DNA of 64,000 nt, taken from positions 1-64,000 of the forward strand of contig NZ_FCNT01000050.1 of the NCBI RefSeq assembly GCF_900021155.1. Reading direction: 5' to 3'. Each line of letters opens with the position of its first letter. The first letter of the stretch is position 1. The stretch is from Alistipes sp. CHKCI003 (lineage in GTDB: Bacteria > Bacteroidota > Bacteroidia > Bacteroidales > Rikenellaceae). This document shows positions 15,533 to 25,073 of this stretch, in pieces. Made by a program: the position numbers and the translations under genes. The notes below the pieces were generated by a model. The model was not told where the DNA came from, did no database searches, and worked only from the letters and a program-made list of their open reading frames with translations.

Positions 15533-15981
15533 GGGTGCTGATTCAACGGGTGCGCGAAGCGTCGGTGGCGATCGGCGGACGCACGAAGTCGGCCATCGGC
15601 CGGGGATTGCTGGTGCTGGCGGGCGTCGAGGCGGCCGACACGGCGGAGGACCTCGCGTGGCTGGCGGCCAAGATCGTGAAACTGCGCGTCTTCGACGACG
15701 AAGCGGGCGTGATGAACCTCGATGTGCGGCAGATCGGAGGCGAGGTGCTGGTCGTGAGCCAGTTCACGCTCTATGCCTCGACGAAAAAGGGAAACCGCCC
15801 CTCCTACGTCAGGGCGGCGCCCGAAGCCGTGTCGCGTCCGCTCTACGAGCGCTTCACGGAGACGCTCGCCGAGGCGCTCGGCAAGCCCGTGGCTACGGGC
15901 GAGTTCGGGGCCGACATGCAGGTCGCGCTCGTCAACGACGGACCCGTTACGATCTGGATCGATTCGCGCAACAAAGAATAA
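15529..15981 (+). CDS. dtd: D-aminoacyl-tRNA deacylase
   Basis: Dtd removes D-amino acids (and glycine from tRNA-Ala) wrongly attached to tRNA. The 150-aa protein begins [13 protein letters not shown]. It has the active-site block [16 protein letters not shown] (77-92) and the Gly-cisPro motif NDGPVT (136-141), both diagnostic. The start overlaps the stop of the pseudouridine synthase by ATGA, which decides the start and shows translational coupling. Confidence 0.97.
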   Translation: MRVLIQRVREASVAIGGRTKSAIGRGLLVLAGVEAADTAEDLAWLAAKIVKLRVFDDEAGVMNLDVRQIGGEVLVVSQFTLYASTKKGNRPSYVRAAPEAVSRPLYERFTETLAEALGKPVATGEFGADMQVALVNDGPVTIWIDSRNKE

Positions 15982-16013
15982 CGTTCCGCAGGAATATCGA
16001 GACGATTTTTTGC

Positions 16014-16021
16014 TACCTTTG
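16014..16021 (+). promoter_or_regulatory. -7 promoter element of the YitT gene
   Basis: TACCTTTG matches the consensus and lies 20 bases before the start codon at 16042. Confidence 0.62.
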
Positions 16022-16041
16022 CGGCATCTAAAACTGAACTT

Positions 16042-17010
16042 ATGAAGAAATTATCCACGAATGAGGTCTTTTCCGGCGTCAGGGAGTATCTCATGATGAC
16101 CGTCGGAATCCTGTTCTATACGTTCGCATGGATCGCCTGCATCATCCCCGCACACGGTACGGGCGGAGGTGCGACGGGTCTCTCGCTCGTGCTCTGCGCC
16201 GCCATCGAAAACCTGTTCGGCTACCAGATCGGGATCGGTACGATGGCCTTTCTGGTCAACGGCATCCTGCTGCTGATCGCGGGGTTCGTGATCGGATGGA
16301 AGTTCGGCATCAAGACGATCTTCTGCATCATCATCCTGCCGCTCGGGCTGAATTTCTTTCAGGCGGAGCTTCCCGTGTTCCAGCAATGGCTGACCGATCG
16401 GGGCGTCATCGCCGCCGGTTCGATCAGCATCTTCGGCAATCTGGAGCCGATTCTGCTGGTTACGATGGGCGGTCTGCTCTCGGGTGTGGGCATCTACATG
16501 TGTCTGATGCAGGGCGGCTCGACGGGCGGCGTGGATATCGTGGCGCTGCTGATCAACAAGTACCATCCGATCAACTACGGACGAGTGGTCGTCATCCACG
16601 ATTCGACGATCATTCTGGCGTCGCTGCTGGTCGGCAACGGACCCGAAACGGTGATCTACGGCTTCCTGCTGACGATCATCTTCAGCGTAACGACCGATGC
16701 CCTGCTTTCGGGCAACCAGCAGTCCAACCAGCTGCTCATCATCAGCCACGAGCACGACCGCATCGCCGAAGAGATCACGTGCAGCGCCCGCCGCGGCGTT
16801 ACGATGCTCAACGGCATGGGCTGGTACTCGAAACAGGAGTCGCAGGTGGTGATGGTGATCTGCCGCAAGCGCGAGACGAACGACATCCTGAAGATCGTCA
16901 AGAATATCGACCCGAAGGCGTTCATTTCGGTCGCTTCCGTTACGGGCGTCTACGGTCAGGGCTTCGGTCTGATCGACGGCGGTATGCTCAACGGAATGAA
17001 GAAAGAGTAG
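16042..17010 (+). CDS. YitT family membrane protein (DUF161/DUF2179)
   Basis: The 322-aa inner-membrane protein has five to six hydrophobic helices in the first 225 residues, including GILFYTFAWIACIIPAHGTG and a second GGxSTGG-type turn MQGGSTGGVDIVALLI. A soluble C-terminal DUF2179 domain (about 235-315) includes RGVTMLNGMGWYSKQESQ. The fold and order are those of the YitT family. Members are thought to be transporters or regulators, but no substrate is established. It has its own promoter. Confidence 0.92.
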   Translation: MKKLSTNEVFSGVREYLMMTVGILFYTFAWIACIIPAHGTGGGATGLSLVLCAAIENLFGYQIGIGTMAFLVNGILLLIAGFVIGWKFGIKTIFCIIILPLGLNFFQAELPVFQQWLTDRGVIAAGSISIFGNLEPILLVTMGGLLSGVGIYMCLMQGGSTGGVDIVALLINKYHPINYGRVVVIHDSTIILASLLVGNGPETVIYGFLLTIIFSVTTDALLSGNQQSNQLLIISHEHDRIAEEITCSARRGVTMLNGMGWYSKQESQVVMVICRKRETNDILKIVKNIDPKAFISVASVTGVYGQGFGLIDGGMLNGMKKE

Positions 17011-17312
17011 GCGCTTCTCTCCGCTCCTGCCGCATGGGCGGACCGCCGGGAAGGCGAACGAGCCCGGGGAGGGGGGGGGAAGGTTGTGCGGTTGCTGCGA
17101 GCGGCCGGGAGCCTCGCCGGATCGTGCGGGCGTCGGGCGGCCGAGTGCGGCCGAAGGGCGGCGCGGCGTCCGCCGAATGTCCGGACGGTCAGAGAGAGGG
17201 CGGAGAGCGTCGCCGGGCGCGGTTTTTCGCGGGCCCGACGAGCCCGGTTCGTGCGACTTTGCGGATTCGCGGTTCGCCGCCTCTTCGGGGTGCATTGCCA
17301 ATACTCGTACGT
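17011..17312. other. intergenic region between yitT and priA
   Basis: I see no gene in these 302 bases. They are very GC-rich, contain a G9 run at 17071-17079, and include short complementary stretches without a T run. No -7 consensus was found before priA. Confidence 0.6.
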
Positions 17313-19625
17313 ATGCTCTATGCCGATATTATCCTGCCGCTGGCGCAGCCTGCCTTCACGTTCGCCGTTCCCGAGGGGGTGCGGCTCGAAGCGGGACAGG
17401 CCGTGGCCGTGCCATTGGGCCGCAGCAAGATCTATACGGGCATCGTGTGGCGCGTCCACGACCGCCGGCCCGATTTCAAGACCCTGAAATCCGTTTCCAG
17501 AACGCTGTACGGGGCTCCGCTCGTCGACGAACGCATGAGGGCGTTGTGGGAGTGGATCGCCGACTATTACATGTGTTCGCTCGGCGAAGTGATGCGTGCG
17601 GCGCTGCCGTCGCTGATGAAACCTTCGGGCCGCTCGGAAGCGGAGTTCGCCGGCGAAGAGTTCCGTCCCCGCACGGAGCGCTATGCCTCGCTCGCTGCGG
17701 AGCTGCGCGACGAGGCGCGGCTGCACGGGATTTTCGAACGGCTCGCACGCCGCGCGCCGCGCCAGTACGAGGCCCTGCTGGAGATCGCCTCGGCGGGCGG
17801 AACGCCCGACCCTGCGGACGGAACGGATGCCCCGGATGCGGCGGCTCCCGTATTTCGCGGCGCCCCCTTCGCGGGCGAGGTGCCGTGCCGTCTGCTGCGT
17901 GCCGAACGTCCGGTGCTTCATGCACTGGAGAGCAAGGGGTTTATTACCTGCTCCGAACGTGAACGCACGGCCGCCGAACCGCGATCCGCCCAATTCCTGC
18001 TGCCCGAGCTGAGCGCCGCACAGGCCGCGGCGGCGGCTTCGGTGCGCCGGCAGTTCGCCGCCGGCATGCGGACGGTGCTGCTGCACGGTGCAACGGGATC
18101 GGGCAAGACCGAGATCTACATCCACCTCATCGCCGAGGTGCTGGCCGACGGCGGCGACGTGCTGATGCTGGTGCCCGAAATCGCCCTCACGACCCAGCTC
18201 ATCGAGCGCATGGAGCGCATTTTCGGCAGCCGCGTTACCCCCTATCATTCGAAGCTCACCGACCGGAAGCGTACGGAGACCTATCTGCGGCTGAATGGGT
18301 CGTCCGGCGGCGAATTCGTCGTGGGGGTCCGCTCGTCGCTCTTTCTGCCGCTGCGGCATCTGCGGCTGATCGTCGTGGACGAGGAGCACGACGCGAGCTA
18401 CAAACAGGCCGATCCGGCACCCCGCTACGGGGCCCGCGACTGCGCCGTGGTTCTCGCACGGCTCTGCGGCGGCCGCGCGGTGCTGGGCAGTGCGACCCCG
18501 TCGCTCGAAACGTGGCTCAACGCAGAGAGCGGGAAATACGGCCGCGCGGTACTCGCCGAGCGCTACGGCGGCGCGCAGCCGCCGCAGATCGTCGTGTCGG
18601 ACACGCTGCGGGCCGTGAAGCGGGGCGAACGGCGCATCCACTTCAATAAGCTGCTGCTCGACCGGATGGAGGAGACGCTCGCCCGCGGCGGGCAGGTGAT
18701 GCTGTTCCAGAACCGGCGGGGTTTTGCACCCTATGTCGAATGCCGCGAATGCGGTTGGACGGCCCGCTGTCCGGACTGCAACGTTACGCTCACGCTCCAC
18801 AAGGGCAGCGGACGGCTCGTGTGCCACTACTGCGGCCACACGGAAGCGGTGCCGGCGAAGTGTCCGTCGTGCGAAACAACCGATGCGGTGCCGATGGGCT
18901 TCGGGACGGAGAAGGTCGAGGAGGAGATCGCGCGGCTTTTCCCCGAAGCGCGTGTGGCGCGCCTCGACCGCGATGCCGCGGCGTCCGAGCGGGCTTTTCG
19001 TGCCGTCGTCTCGGGATTCGAAAACCGCGAGTACGACATTCTGGTCGGCACGCAGATGATTACCAAGGGGTTCGACTTCGGCGGCGTTACGCTGGTCGGA
19101 ATCCTGAATGCCGACAACCTGCTGAACAATCCCGATTTCCGCGCCGGCGAGCGGGCTTTCCAGCTGATGACGCAGGTCGCCGGGCGTGCGGGCCGGCGGG
19201 CCGGCGGGGGCACGGTGGTGATCCAGACCGCGGAGCCGCAGCATCCCGTCATCCGGCAGGTCGCCGCCGGCGACTACGAGGGAATGGCCCGCGAGCAGCT
19301 CGACGAACGCGCGCAATTCTTCTACCCGCCCTATGCGCGTCTGGTGTCGCTCACGCTCCGCCACCGCGACCCGGCGCTGCTGCGCGGGGCCGCCGAAGCG
19401 CTGGCCGCCGGTCTGCGCGCCCGCTTCGGCCGCCGCGTGCTGGGGCCGCTGGCACCGCCCGTGGACCGCATCCGCGGAGAGCATCTGGCGGGGCTGCTGC
19501 TCAAGGTGGAGGCGGGCGCCTCGTTCGCCCGCGCCCGGAAGCTGCTGGCCGAGCACCTCGCGTCGTTTGCGAAAACACCCGAATTCAAATCCGTCGCCGT
19601 CGCCGTCAATGTCGATCCTCAGTAA
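17313..19625 (+). CDS. priA: primosomal protein N' (replication restart helicase)
   Basis: PriA recognises stalled forks and D-loops and reloads the replicative helicase. The 770-aa protein has the N-terminal DNA-binding domain (about 1-190). The superfamily 2 helicase core has Walker A GATGSGKTEIY near residue 260 and the DEEH box VVDEEHDASYKQ. The eight zinc-binding cysteines are in CRECGWTARCPDC and CHYCG...CPSC. The C-terminal domain starts after QVAGRAGRR. The start at 17313 gives the usual MLYADIILPLA opening; the frame is open far upstream. comF overlaps its end. Confidence 0.96.
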   Translation: MLYADIILPLAQPAFTFAVPEGVRLEAGQAVAVPLGRSKIYTGIVWRVHDRRPDFKTLKSVSRTLYGAPLVDERMRALWEWIADYYMCSLGEVMRAALPSLMKPSGRSEAEFAGEEFRPRTERYASLAAELRDEARLHGIFERLARRAPRQYEALLEIASAGGTPDPADGTDAPDAAAPVFRGAPFAGEVPCRLLRAERPVLHALESKGFITCSERERTAAEPRSAQFLLPELSAAQAAAAASVRRQFAAGMRTVLLHGATGSGKTEIYIHLIAEVLADGGDVLMLVPEIALTTQLIERMERIFGSRVTPYHSKLTDRKRTETYLRLNGSSGGEFVVGVRSSLFLPLRHLRLIVVDEEHDASYKQADPAPRYGARDCAVVLARLCGGRAVLGSATPSLETWLNAESGKYGRAVLAERYGGAQPPQIVVSDTLRAVKRGERRIHFNKLLLDRMEETLARGGQVMLFQNRRGFAPYVECRECGWTARCPDCNVTLTLHKGSGRLVCHYCGHTEAVPAKCPSCETTDAVPMGFGTEKVEEEIARLFPEARVARLDRDAAASERAFRAVVSGFENREYDILVGTQMITKGFDFGGVTLVGILNADNLLNNPDFRAGERAFQLMTQVAGRAGRRAGGGTVVIQTAEPQHPVIRQVAAGDYEGMAREQLDERAQFFYPPYARLVSLTLRHRDPALLRGAAEALAAGLRARFGRRVLGPLAPPVDRIRGEHLAGLLLKVEAGASFARARKLLAEHLASFAKTPEFKSVAVAVNVDPQ

Positions 19626-20331
19626 CTTTCTTTCCGATCTGCACGCCTTGCTCTTTCCTCCGGTCTGTCCGGTCTGCGGCGGGCCGATGGACGAAGGGGC
19701 GCGCACGGTCTGCACCCGCTGCCGGACGACGATTCCCCTGACCCGTTACTGGGAGGAGTTCGACAATCCGATGACGCGCCGGCTTTGGGGACTCGTGCCC
19801 GTCGTCCACGCTTCGGCCCTCTTCTTTTTCGTCGGGGGCGGCGGCTGGCGGCGGTTGATCCACGGCTTCAAATACCGCGGCGCATGGCGCCTCGCGCGCG
19901 ACATGGGCCGCTGGTACGGCAGCTATCTGGCCGACTGCGGGTTGTACGACGACGTGGAGGTGGTGGTCCCCGTGCCGCTCCATCTGCGCAAACGGTTGAA
20001 ACGCGGCTACAACCAGTCGGAATACCTCGCCGAGGGGATCGCTGCCGAGCTGGGCGTCGGGGTCGACCGGCGGAGCGTGGTGCGCCGCCGCAACAACCCG
20101 TCGCAGGCGCTCAGCCGCAAGAGCGACCGCTGGGCGAATGTCGAAGGCGTCTTCGGCGTGCGGCATCCCGAGCGGCTGGCCGGCCGCCATATCCTGCTGG
20201 TGGACGATGTCTTCACCACGGGCGCTACGATCGTCTCGTGCGCCGAGACGATCCTGCGGAGCGTGCCCGGCTGCCGGATCAGCATCGCGGCGCTCGCCGT
20301 GTCGGAACACGAACTCGGCCTCGACCGATGA
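19609..20331 (+). CDS. comF: ComF family phosphoribosyltransferase-like protein
   Basis: The 240-aa protein has the ComF layout: an N-terminal double zinc finger CPVCGG...CTRC (about 20-40), then a phosphoribosyltransferase domain with the PRPP loop ILLVDDVFTTGAT near the C-terminus. The conserved KRGYNQSEYLA block precedes it. In other bacteria ComF helps single-stranded DNA uptake through contact with PriA. Here its start lies inside the end of priA, a 17-base overlap that supports coupling. Competence in this organism is not shown. Confidence 0.92.
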   Translation: MSILSNFLSDLHALLFPPVCPVCGGPMDEGARTVCTRCRTTIPLTRYWEEFDNPMTRRLWGLVPVVHASALFFFVGGGGWRRLIHGFKYRGAWRLARDMGRWYGSYLADCGLYDDVEVVVPVPLHLRKRLKRGYNQSEYLAEGIAAELGVGVDRRSVVRRRNNPSQALSRKSDRWANVEGVFGVRHPERLAGRHILLVDDVFTTGATIVSCAETILRSVPGCRISIAALAVSEHELGLDR

Positions 20332-20673
20332 CCGGCTCCCGCCCCGGCGTCCGTCCGGTTTGCTCCGGAATTCGCCCGCTATTCCTTCGTCTGCCTCGAT
20401 CCCCGCTCCTCCCTGTCTTCGGTTCCGATGCGGTTCCGGGACGGCGGTGGAACGGTCTGCGGCCGTCCGTATTTCGGTAGTGCGTCGCCGCTGCCGGCGG
20501 ACGGGCGTCGAACTGCCGCATCCGCGGACGGGCGTCGCCGATTCGCCCCGACCCTGCGGCTGCGGTCCGCTTCTCACCGCCTGTGCGTTGCGGGACCGCC
20601 TCCGACAGGGTGTCGTCGAAACGGTTTCGACTGCCGGTTTGCAGGTTGTCCCCGGCCGATCGGGGCGAGGCGG
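20332..20673. other. intergenic region between comF and dnaB (upstream part)
   Basis: No gene is apparent. The region has a direct repeat GCGGACGGGCGTCG at 20497-20510 and 20524-20537 (27-base period). It also has a near-perfect palindrome, GTCGAAAC-G-GTTTCGAC, at 20615-20631. A terminator and the dnaB promoter follow. Confidence 0.6.
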
Positions 20674-20700
20674 AACCGCACCCTTTTTCTGCGGTTTTTT
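20674..20700 (+). terminator. intrinsic terminator after comF
   Basis: AACCGCA pairs with TGCGGTT around a 9-base loop (7 bp), and the stem runs on into four more T. It lies 343 bases after the comF stop, so it could also end a leader RNA. Confidence 0.6.
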
Positions 20701-20721
20701 CGGAAACTCCGCGGCGGCCGC

Positions 20722-20752
20722 TTTGTTTTCTCGTCCCGAATCCGTACTTTTG
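20722..20752 (+). promoter_or_regulatory. dnaB promoter
   Basis: A TTTG -33 box (20722-20725), a 19-base spacer and TACTTTTG (20745-20752) make a complete Bacteroidetes promoter. The dnaB start codon is 24 bases downstream. Confidence 0.8.
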
Positions 20753-20775
20753 GGGACTGAAACAATCACTACGCA

Positions 20776-22329
20776 ATGGCTAAAGAATACAACCCCTCCG
20801 CGCGCAACCGCGAGGCGTTCGCGGCGCTGACCGATACGGCGGGCAACGTGCCTCCGCAGGCGGTCGAGCTCGAAGAGGCCGTGCTCGGCGCGCTCATGCT
20901 CGAAAAGGACAGCATCATCGCCGTGCAGGAGTTCGTAACGTCCGAGGCTTTCTATACGGAGGAGCACCGCCTGATCTACAAAGCCATCGAGGAGCTTTCG
21001 ATGGAGCTGAAACCCATCGACCTCTATACCGTAACCGAAAAGCTCAAGGTGAAGAAGGAGCTGGCCAAGGTCGGAGGTGCGTCGTATCTGGCTCAGCTCA
21101 CGCAGAAGGTGGGGTCGGCGGCCAATGTCGAGTTCCACGCCAAGATCATCGCCCAGAAATACGTCCAGCGCGAGCTGATCCGTTCGGCGACCGAGATACA
21201 GCGGCGCTCGTACGACGAGGCGACCGACGTTACGGAGCTCATCGGCTATGCCGAGGGCGAGATCTTCAAGGTGGCCGAGGGGCATGTGAAACGTTCGGTG
21301 CAGTCGTCGAAGGACATTCTGGCCCGTGCGCTGGCTCAGATCGAGGAGGCGTCGAAGAACACGAGCGCCTTCAACGGAGTGCCTTCGGGTTTCATGGCCA
21401 TCGACCGCGTAACGCTCGGCTGGCAGCTCTCGGACCTGATCATCATCGCCGCGCGCCCTTCGATGGGCAAGACGGCTTTCGTGCTCTCGATGGCCCGCAA
21501 CATGGCCGTGGATCACGAGGCGGGCGTGGCGTTCTTCTCGCTCGAAATGTCTTCGGTGCAGCTGATGATGCGTCTGATCATCGCCGAGACGGGCCTTTCG
21601 GGCAATGACGTGAAGTCGGGGCGGCTGACGCCCGAGCAGTGGCGCCATCTGGAGGCGGCGACCAAGCCGCTGGGCGCCGCTCCTCTTTTCATCGACGATA
21701 CGCCGGCGCTGTCGGTCTTCGAGTTCCGCTCGAAGGCCCGCCGGCTGAAGATACACAACGACATCAAGATCATCATCATCGACTACTTGCAGCTGATGAC
21801 CGGCAATCAGGACTCGAAGGGCAACCGCGAACAGGAGGTGGCCTTCATCTCCCGTACGCTCAAAGCCATAGCCAAGGAGCTCAATGTCCCGGTCATCGCT
21901 CTCTCGCAGCTGAGCCGCGCCACCGAGATGCGCGGCGGTTCGAAGCGTCCCCAGCTTTCGGACCTCCGCGAGTCGGGCGCCATCGAGCAGGACGCCGACA
22001 TCGTGGCCTTCATCCACCGTCCGGAGTACTACGGCATCAATCAGGACGAGAACGGCATGCCTACGGCCGGTCTGGCGGAGATCATCATCGCCAAGCACCG
22101 TAACGGCGCCGTGTGCGACGTGAACCTCCGCTTCCTGAAGGATCAGGCGCGGTTCGCCGATATGGACGATTCGATGATGCCGGCGGCCGCGGGTTCGCCC
22201 GTGCAGCAGTACGACGATTTCGCCAGCGGCTCGAACGACCTGCCGGCAGGCGGCGCGCTGGGTGCGTCGATGGGTAATTCGGAGTTCAACCTCGCGCCTT
22301 CCTCCCTTGCGGACGAGGCGCCGTTCTAA
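20776..22329 (+). CDS. dnaB: replicative DNA helicase
   Basis: DnaB is the hexameric 5'-3' helicase at the replication fork. The 517-aa protein has the N-terminal primase-interacting domain (about 25-130, VPPQAVELEEAVLGALM). The RecA-like ATPase has Walker A ARPSMGKTAF near residue 226 and Walker B IIIIDYLQLM. The arginine-finger and DNA-loop segment is LSQLSRATEMRGGSKRPQLS. The C-terminal Gly/Ser-rich tail is acidic at its end. A clean promoter lies upstream, and yifB starts 13 bases after the stop. Confidence 0.97.
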   Translation: MAKEYNPSARNREAFAALTDTAGNVPPQAVELEEAVLGALMLEKDSIIAVQEFVTSEAFYTEEHRLIYKAIEELSMELKPIDLYTVTEKLKVKKELAKVGGASYLAQLTQKVGSAANVEFHAKIIAQKYVQRELIRSATEIQRRSYDEATDVTELIGYAEGEIFKVAEGHVKRSVQSSKDILARALAQIEEASKNTSAFNGVPSGFMAIDRVTLGWQLSDLIIIAARPSMGKTAFVLSMARNMAVDHEAGVAFFSLEMSSVQLMMRLIIAETGLSGNDVKSGRLTPEQWRHLEAATKPLGAAPLFIDDTPALSVFEFRSKARRLKIHNDIKIIIIDYLQLMTGNQDSKGNREQEVAFISRTLKAIAKELNVPVIALSQLSRATEMRGGSKRPQLSDLRESGAIEQDADIVAFIHRPEYYGINQDENGMPTAGLAEIIIAKHRNGAVCDVNLRFLKDQARFADMDDSMMPAAAGSPVQQYDDFASGSNDLPAGGALGASMGNSEFNLAPSSLADEAPF

Positions 22330-22342
22330 ACCTCGCGCCGGA

Positions 22343-23881
22343 ATGTTCGTCAGAGTGCACAGCGGAGCCGTCGTCGGGATCGACGCGGTACCTGTAACGG
22401 TCGAAGTGGATATTACGGGCGGCGGTCTCGGGCTCTTTCTGGTGGGGCTGCCCGACAGTGCCGTGAAAGAGAGCGAGCAGCGCATCCGCGCCGCGTTCGG
22501 AAATTCGGACCGGCGTATGTCGGGGCGCAAGATCGTCGTGAACCTCGCACCGGCCGATCTGCGGAAGGAGGGGGCGGGCTTCGACCTCCCGATCGCCGTG
22601 GGGATCCTCGCGGCCCAGTCCGAAATACGGACCGATCTGCTGGAGGGGTCGATGCTCGCGGGCGAACTGTCGCTCGACGGGACGGTGAAACCCGTGCGGG
22701 GCGTGCTGCCGCTGGCCGACTGCGCCCGGCGCGAAGGGCTGCGGCGGATCATCGTGCCGGCGGAGAATGCGGCCGAGGCGGCCGTGGTGGAGGGGATCGA
22801 GGCGATCGGCGTCCGCTCGTTGCGCGAGGTGGCGGACTACCTGAACGGCGTGCTGACGATCGCACCGACGGCTGCGGCTTTGGCACGGACCCCCGGCCAG
22901 AGCGGTCTTTATGCCGAGGACTTCGCCGACGTGAAGGGGCAGGCGCACGCGAAGCGGGCGCTGGAGATCGCTGCGGCAGGCGGCCACAACGTGCTGATGA
23001 TCGGTGCGCCCGGGTCGGGCAAGACGATGCTCGCGCGGCGTCTGCCGACCATCCTGCCGCCTCTCTCGGGCGAGGAGGCGCTCGAAACGACCAAGATACA
23101 CTCCGTGGCCGGCAAGCCCGGGGCCGTGCAGGGGTTGCTCGTGCGGCGGCCGTTCCGAGCGCCGCACCATCTGGCCTCGCGCGTGGCGCTGATCGGCGGC
23201 GGACAATCGCCCATGCCGGGCGAGGTGTCGCTGGCCCACAACGGCATCCTCTTTCTCGACGAGCTGCCCGAGTTCGGGCGGAGCGTGCTGGAGGTGCTGC
23301 GACAGCCGCTCGAAGAGAAGCGGATCACCGTCTCGCGGGCGAAATACAGCGTGGAGTACCCTGCGAACTTCACCCTCGTGGCGGCGATGAATCCCTGTCC
23401 GTGCGGCTACTACAACCATCCGGACAAGGAGTGCACGTGTGCGCCGGGGGCCGTGCACCGCTACATGGGCCGTATTTCGGGACCGCTGCTCGATCGCATC
23501 GACCTGCACATCGAGGTGGTGCCCGTGCCCGTGGGCGAGCTCGCGGCGGACCGCCCGGCGGAGAGCAGCGCCGCGATCCGGGCGCGCGTCGTCGCGGCCC
23601 GCGCGGTGCAGGCGGAGCGGTTCCGCGGCATCGGGGGCGTGCATACCAATGCGATGATGAATCCGAAGATGCTGCGGGAACACTGCACGCTCGACAGCGC
23701 CTCGCGTGCGCTGCTCGAACGGGCGATGGAGCGCCTGAGCCTCTCGGCCCGGGCCTACGACCGGATTCTGAAAGTGGCGCGGACGATCGCCGATCTGGCG
23801 GGCGAGGAGCGTATCGCGGCGGTGCATGTGGCCGAGGCGATCAACTACCGCTCGCTCGACCGCGAGAGCTGGGGACGGTAA
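22343..23881 (+). CDS. yifB: YifB/ComM family Mg-chelatase-like AAA ATPase
   Basis: The 512-aa protein has an N-terminal Lon-protease-like domain (about 1-170). An AAA domain follows with Walker A GAPGSGKTML (221-230) and Walker B ILFLDELPEF. The family segment MNPCPCGYYNHPDKECTC and the C-terminal Mg_chelatase domain complete it. ComM homologues are hexameric helicases that aid branch migration in natural transformation; here that is inference, though comF and priA are close by. Start 22343 gives the conserved MFVRVHSGAVVGID. Confidence 0.93.
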   Translation: MFVRVHSGAVVGIDAVPVTVEVDITGGGLGLFLVGLPDSAVKESEQRIRAAFGNSDRRMSGRKIVVNLAPADLRKEGAGFDLPIAVGILAAQSEIRTDLLEGSMLAGELSLDGTVKPVRGVLPLADCARREGLRRIIVPAENAAEAAVVEGIEAIGVRSLREVADYLNGVLTIAPTAAALARTPGQSGLYAEDFADVKGQAHAKRALEIAAAGGHNVLMIGAPGSGKTMLARRLPTILPPLSGEEALETTKIHSVAGKPGAVQGLLVRRPFRAPHHLASRVALIGGGQSPMPGEVSLAHNGILFLDELPEFGRSVLEVLRQPLEEKRITVSRAKYSVEYPANFTLVAAMNPCPCGYYNHPDKECTCAPGAVHRYMGRISGPLLDRIDLHIEVVPVPVGELAADRPAESSAAIRARVVAARAVQAERFRGIGGVHTNAMMNPKMLREHCTLDSASRALLERAMERLSLSARAYDRILKVARTIADLAGEERIAAVHVAEAINYRSLDRESWGR

Positions 23882-23968
23882 CGGATGTGGGAACAGTGGC
23901 GCAAGAGACGGGAAAGGGCGAACCGCCGGTTGCGGGAATATCGAGTGTTAAAGATGAAACATCGGACG

Positions 23969-25072
23969 ATGGGAAAGAAAATCATATTGTCGGGCGGCGG
24001 TACGGGCGGACACATCTATCCGGCCGTGGCCGTGGCCGAAGCGCTCCGCCGCAGATCGGGCGGCGACGCGCAGATCCTCTTCGTGGGGGCCGAGGGGAGG
24101 ATGGAGATGGAGAAGGTCCCGGCGCTGGGCTATCCGATCGTGGGCCTTCCCGTGGCGGGGTTGCAGCGGCGGCTCGAACCGAAAAATCTGGCCGTGCCGT
24201 TCAAGGTCGTGCGGAGCATCCGCATGGCGCGGCGCACGATCCGCGACTTCGGGGCCGACATCGTGGTCGGCTTCGGCGGCTATGCCAGCGCACCGGTTCT
24301 GTGGGCCGCGCAGCGCATGGGAGTGCCGACGCTCATTCAGGAGCAGAACTCCTATGCGGGGCTGACCAATAAGATCTTGGCGAAGAGGGCTCGCCGCATC
24401 TGCGTGGCCTACGACGGCATGGAACGTTTCTTTCCGGCCGATAGGATCGTCCGGACGGGCAATCCCTTGCGGGGCGGTTTCTCGAAGAGCGGCGCCGACC
24501 GCGCCGAAGCGCTCCGCTACTACGGCTTCGCCGAGACGCGGCCCACGGTGCTCGTGGTCGGCGGTTCGCTCGGCACGCGGACGCTCAACGAGACGATGAA
24601 GGAGTGGATCGCTCGGCAGGGGGGCGAGGCGCCCGTGCAGGTGATCTGGCAGACGGGCAAGTACTACGAACGCGAGATGCGCGAATTTCTGGCGGCGCAT
24701 CCGACGAAAAACATCTGGCAGGGGGCGTTCATCGACCGCATGGATCTGGCCTATGCCGCGGCCGATGCGGTGATCTCGCGCAGCGGGGCCTGCACGGTTT
24801 CGGAACTGTGTCTCGCGGCGAAGCCGGCGATCTTCGTCCCTTCGCCCAACGTGGCCGAGGATCATCAGACGAAGAATGCGCAGGCGCTCGTCTCGCAGGG
24901 AGCGGCGCTGCTGGTGCCCGATGCCGCGGCCGTGGGCCGTGCGATGGACGAGGCGGTGGCCGTGCTCGCGGACGGGGAGCGGCTCAAGGCGCTGAGCGCT
25001 GCGATCGAAAAGCTGGCGACGCCCCGGGCGGCGGAGGCGGTCGCGGATGAAATTCTCGAAATCATCGGTTGA
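23969..25072 (+). CDS. murG: UDP-N-acetylglucosamine--lipid I GlcNAc transferase
   Basis: MurG adds GlcNAc to lipid I to form lipid II on the inner face of the membrane. The 367-aa protein starts MGKKIILSGGGTGGHIYPAV, with the glycine-rich lipid/phosphate loop at residues 8-14. Other signatures are IQEQNSYAGLTNK and the UDP-GlcNAc site VISRSGACTVSELCLAAKP. In-frame ATGs at 23954 and earlier exist, but the conserved start is 23969. murC begins one base after its stop. Unusually its upstream neighbour is yifB, not ftsW. Confidence 0.96.
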   Translation: MGKKIILSGGGTGGHIYPAVAVAEALRRRSGGDAQILFVGAEGRMEMEKVPALGYPIVGLPVAGLQRRLEPKNLAVPFKVVRSIRMARRTIRDFGADIVVGFGGYASAPVLWAAQRMGVPTLIQEQNSYAGLTNKILAKRARRICVAYDGMERFFPADRIVRTGNPLRGGFSKSGADRAEALRYYGFAETRPTVLVVGGSLGTRTLNETMKEWIARQGGEAPVQVIWQTGKYYEREMREFLAAHPTKNIWQGAFIDRMDLAYAAADAVISRSGACTVSELCLAAKPAIFVPSPNVAEDHQTKNAQALVSQGAALLVPDAAAVGRAMDEAVAVLADGERLKALSAAIEKLATPRAAEAVADEILEIIG

Positions 25073-25073
25073 C

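Noticed and set aside
16051-17301. Long minus-strand frame across the YitT gene
   Set aside because: YitT is a strong family match on the plus strand with a promoter; the opposite frame is low-complexity.
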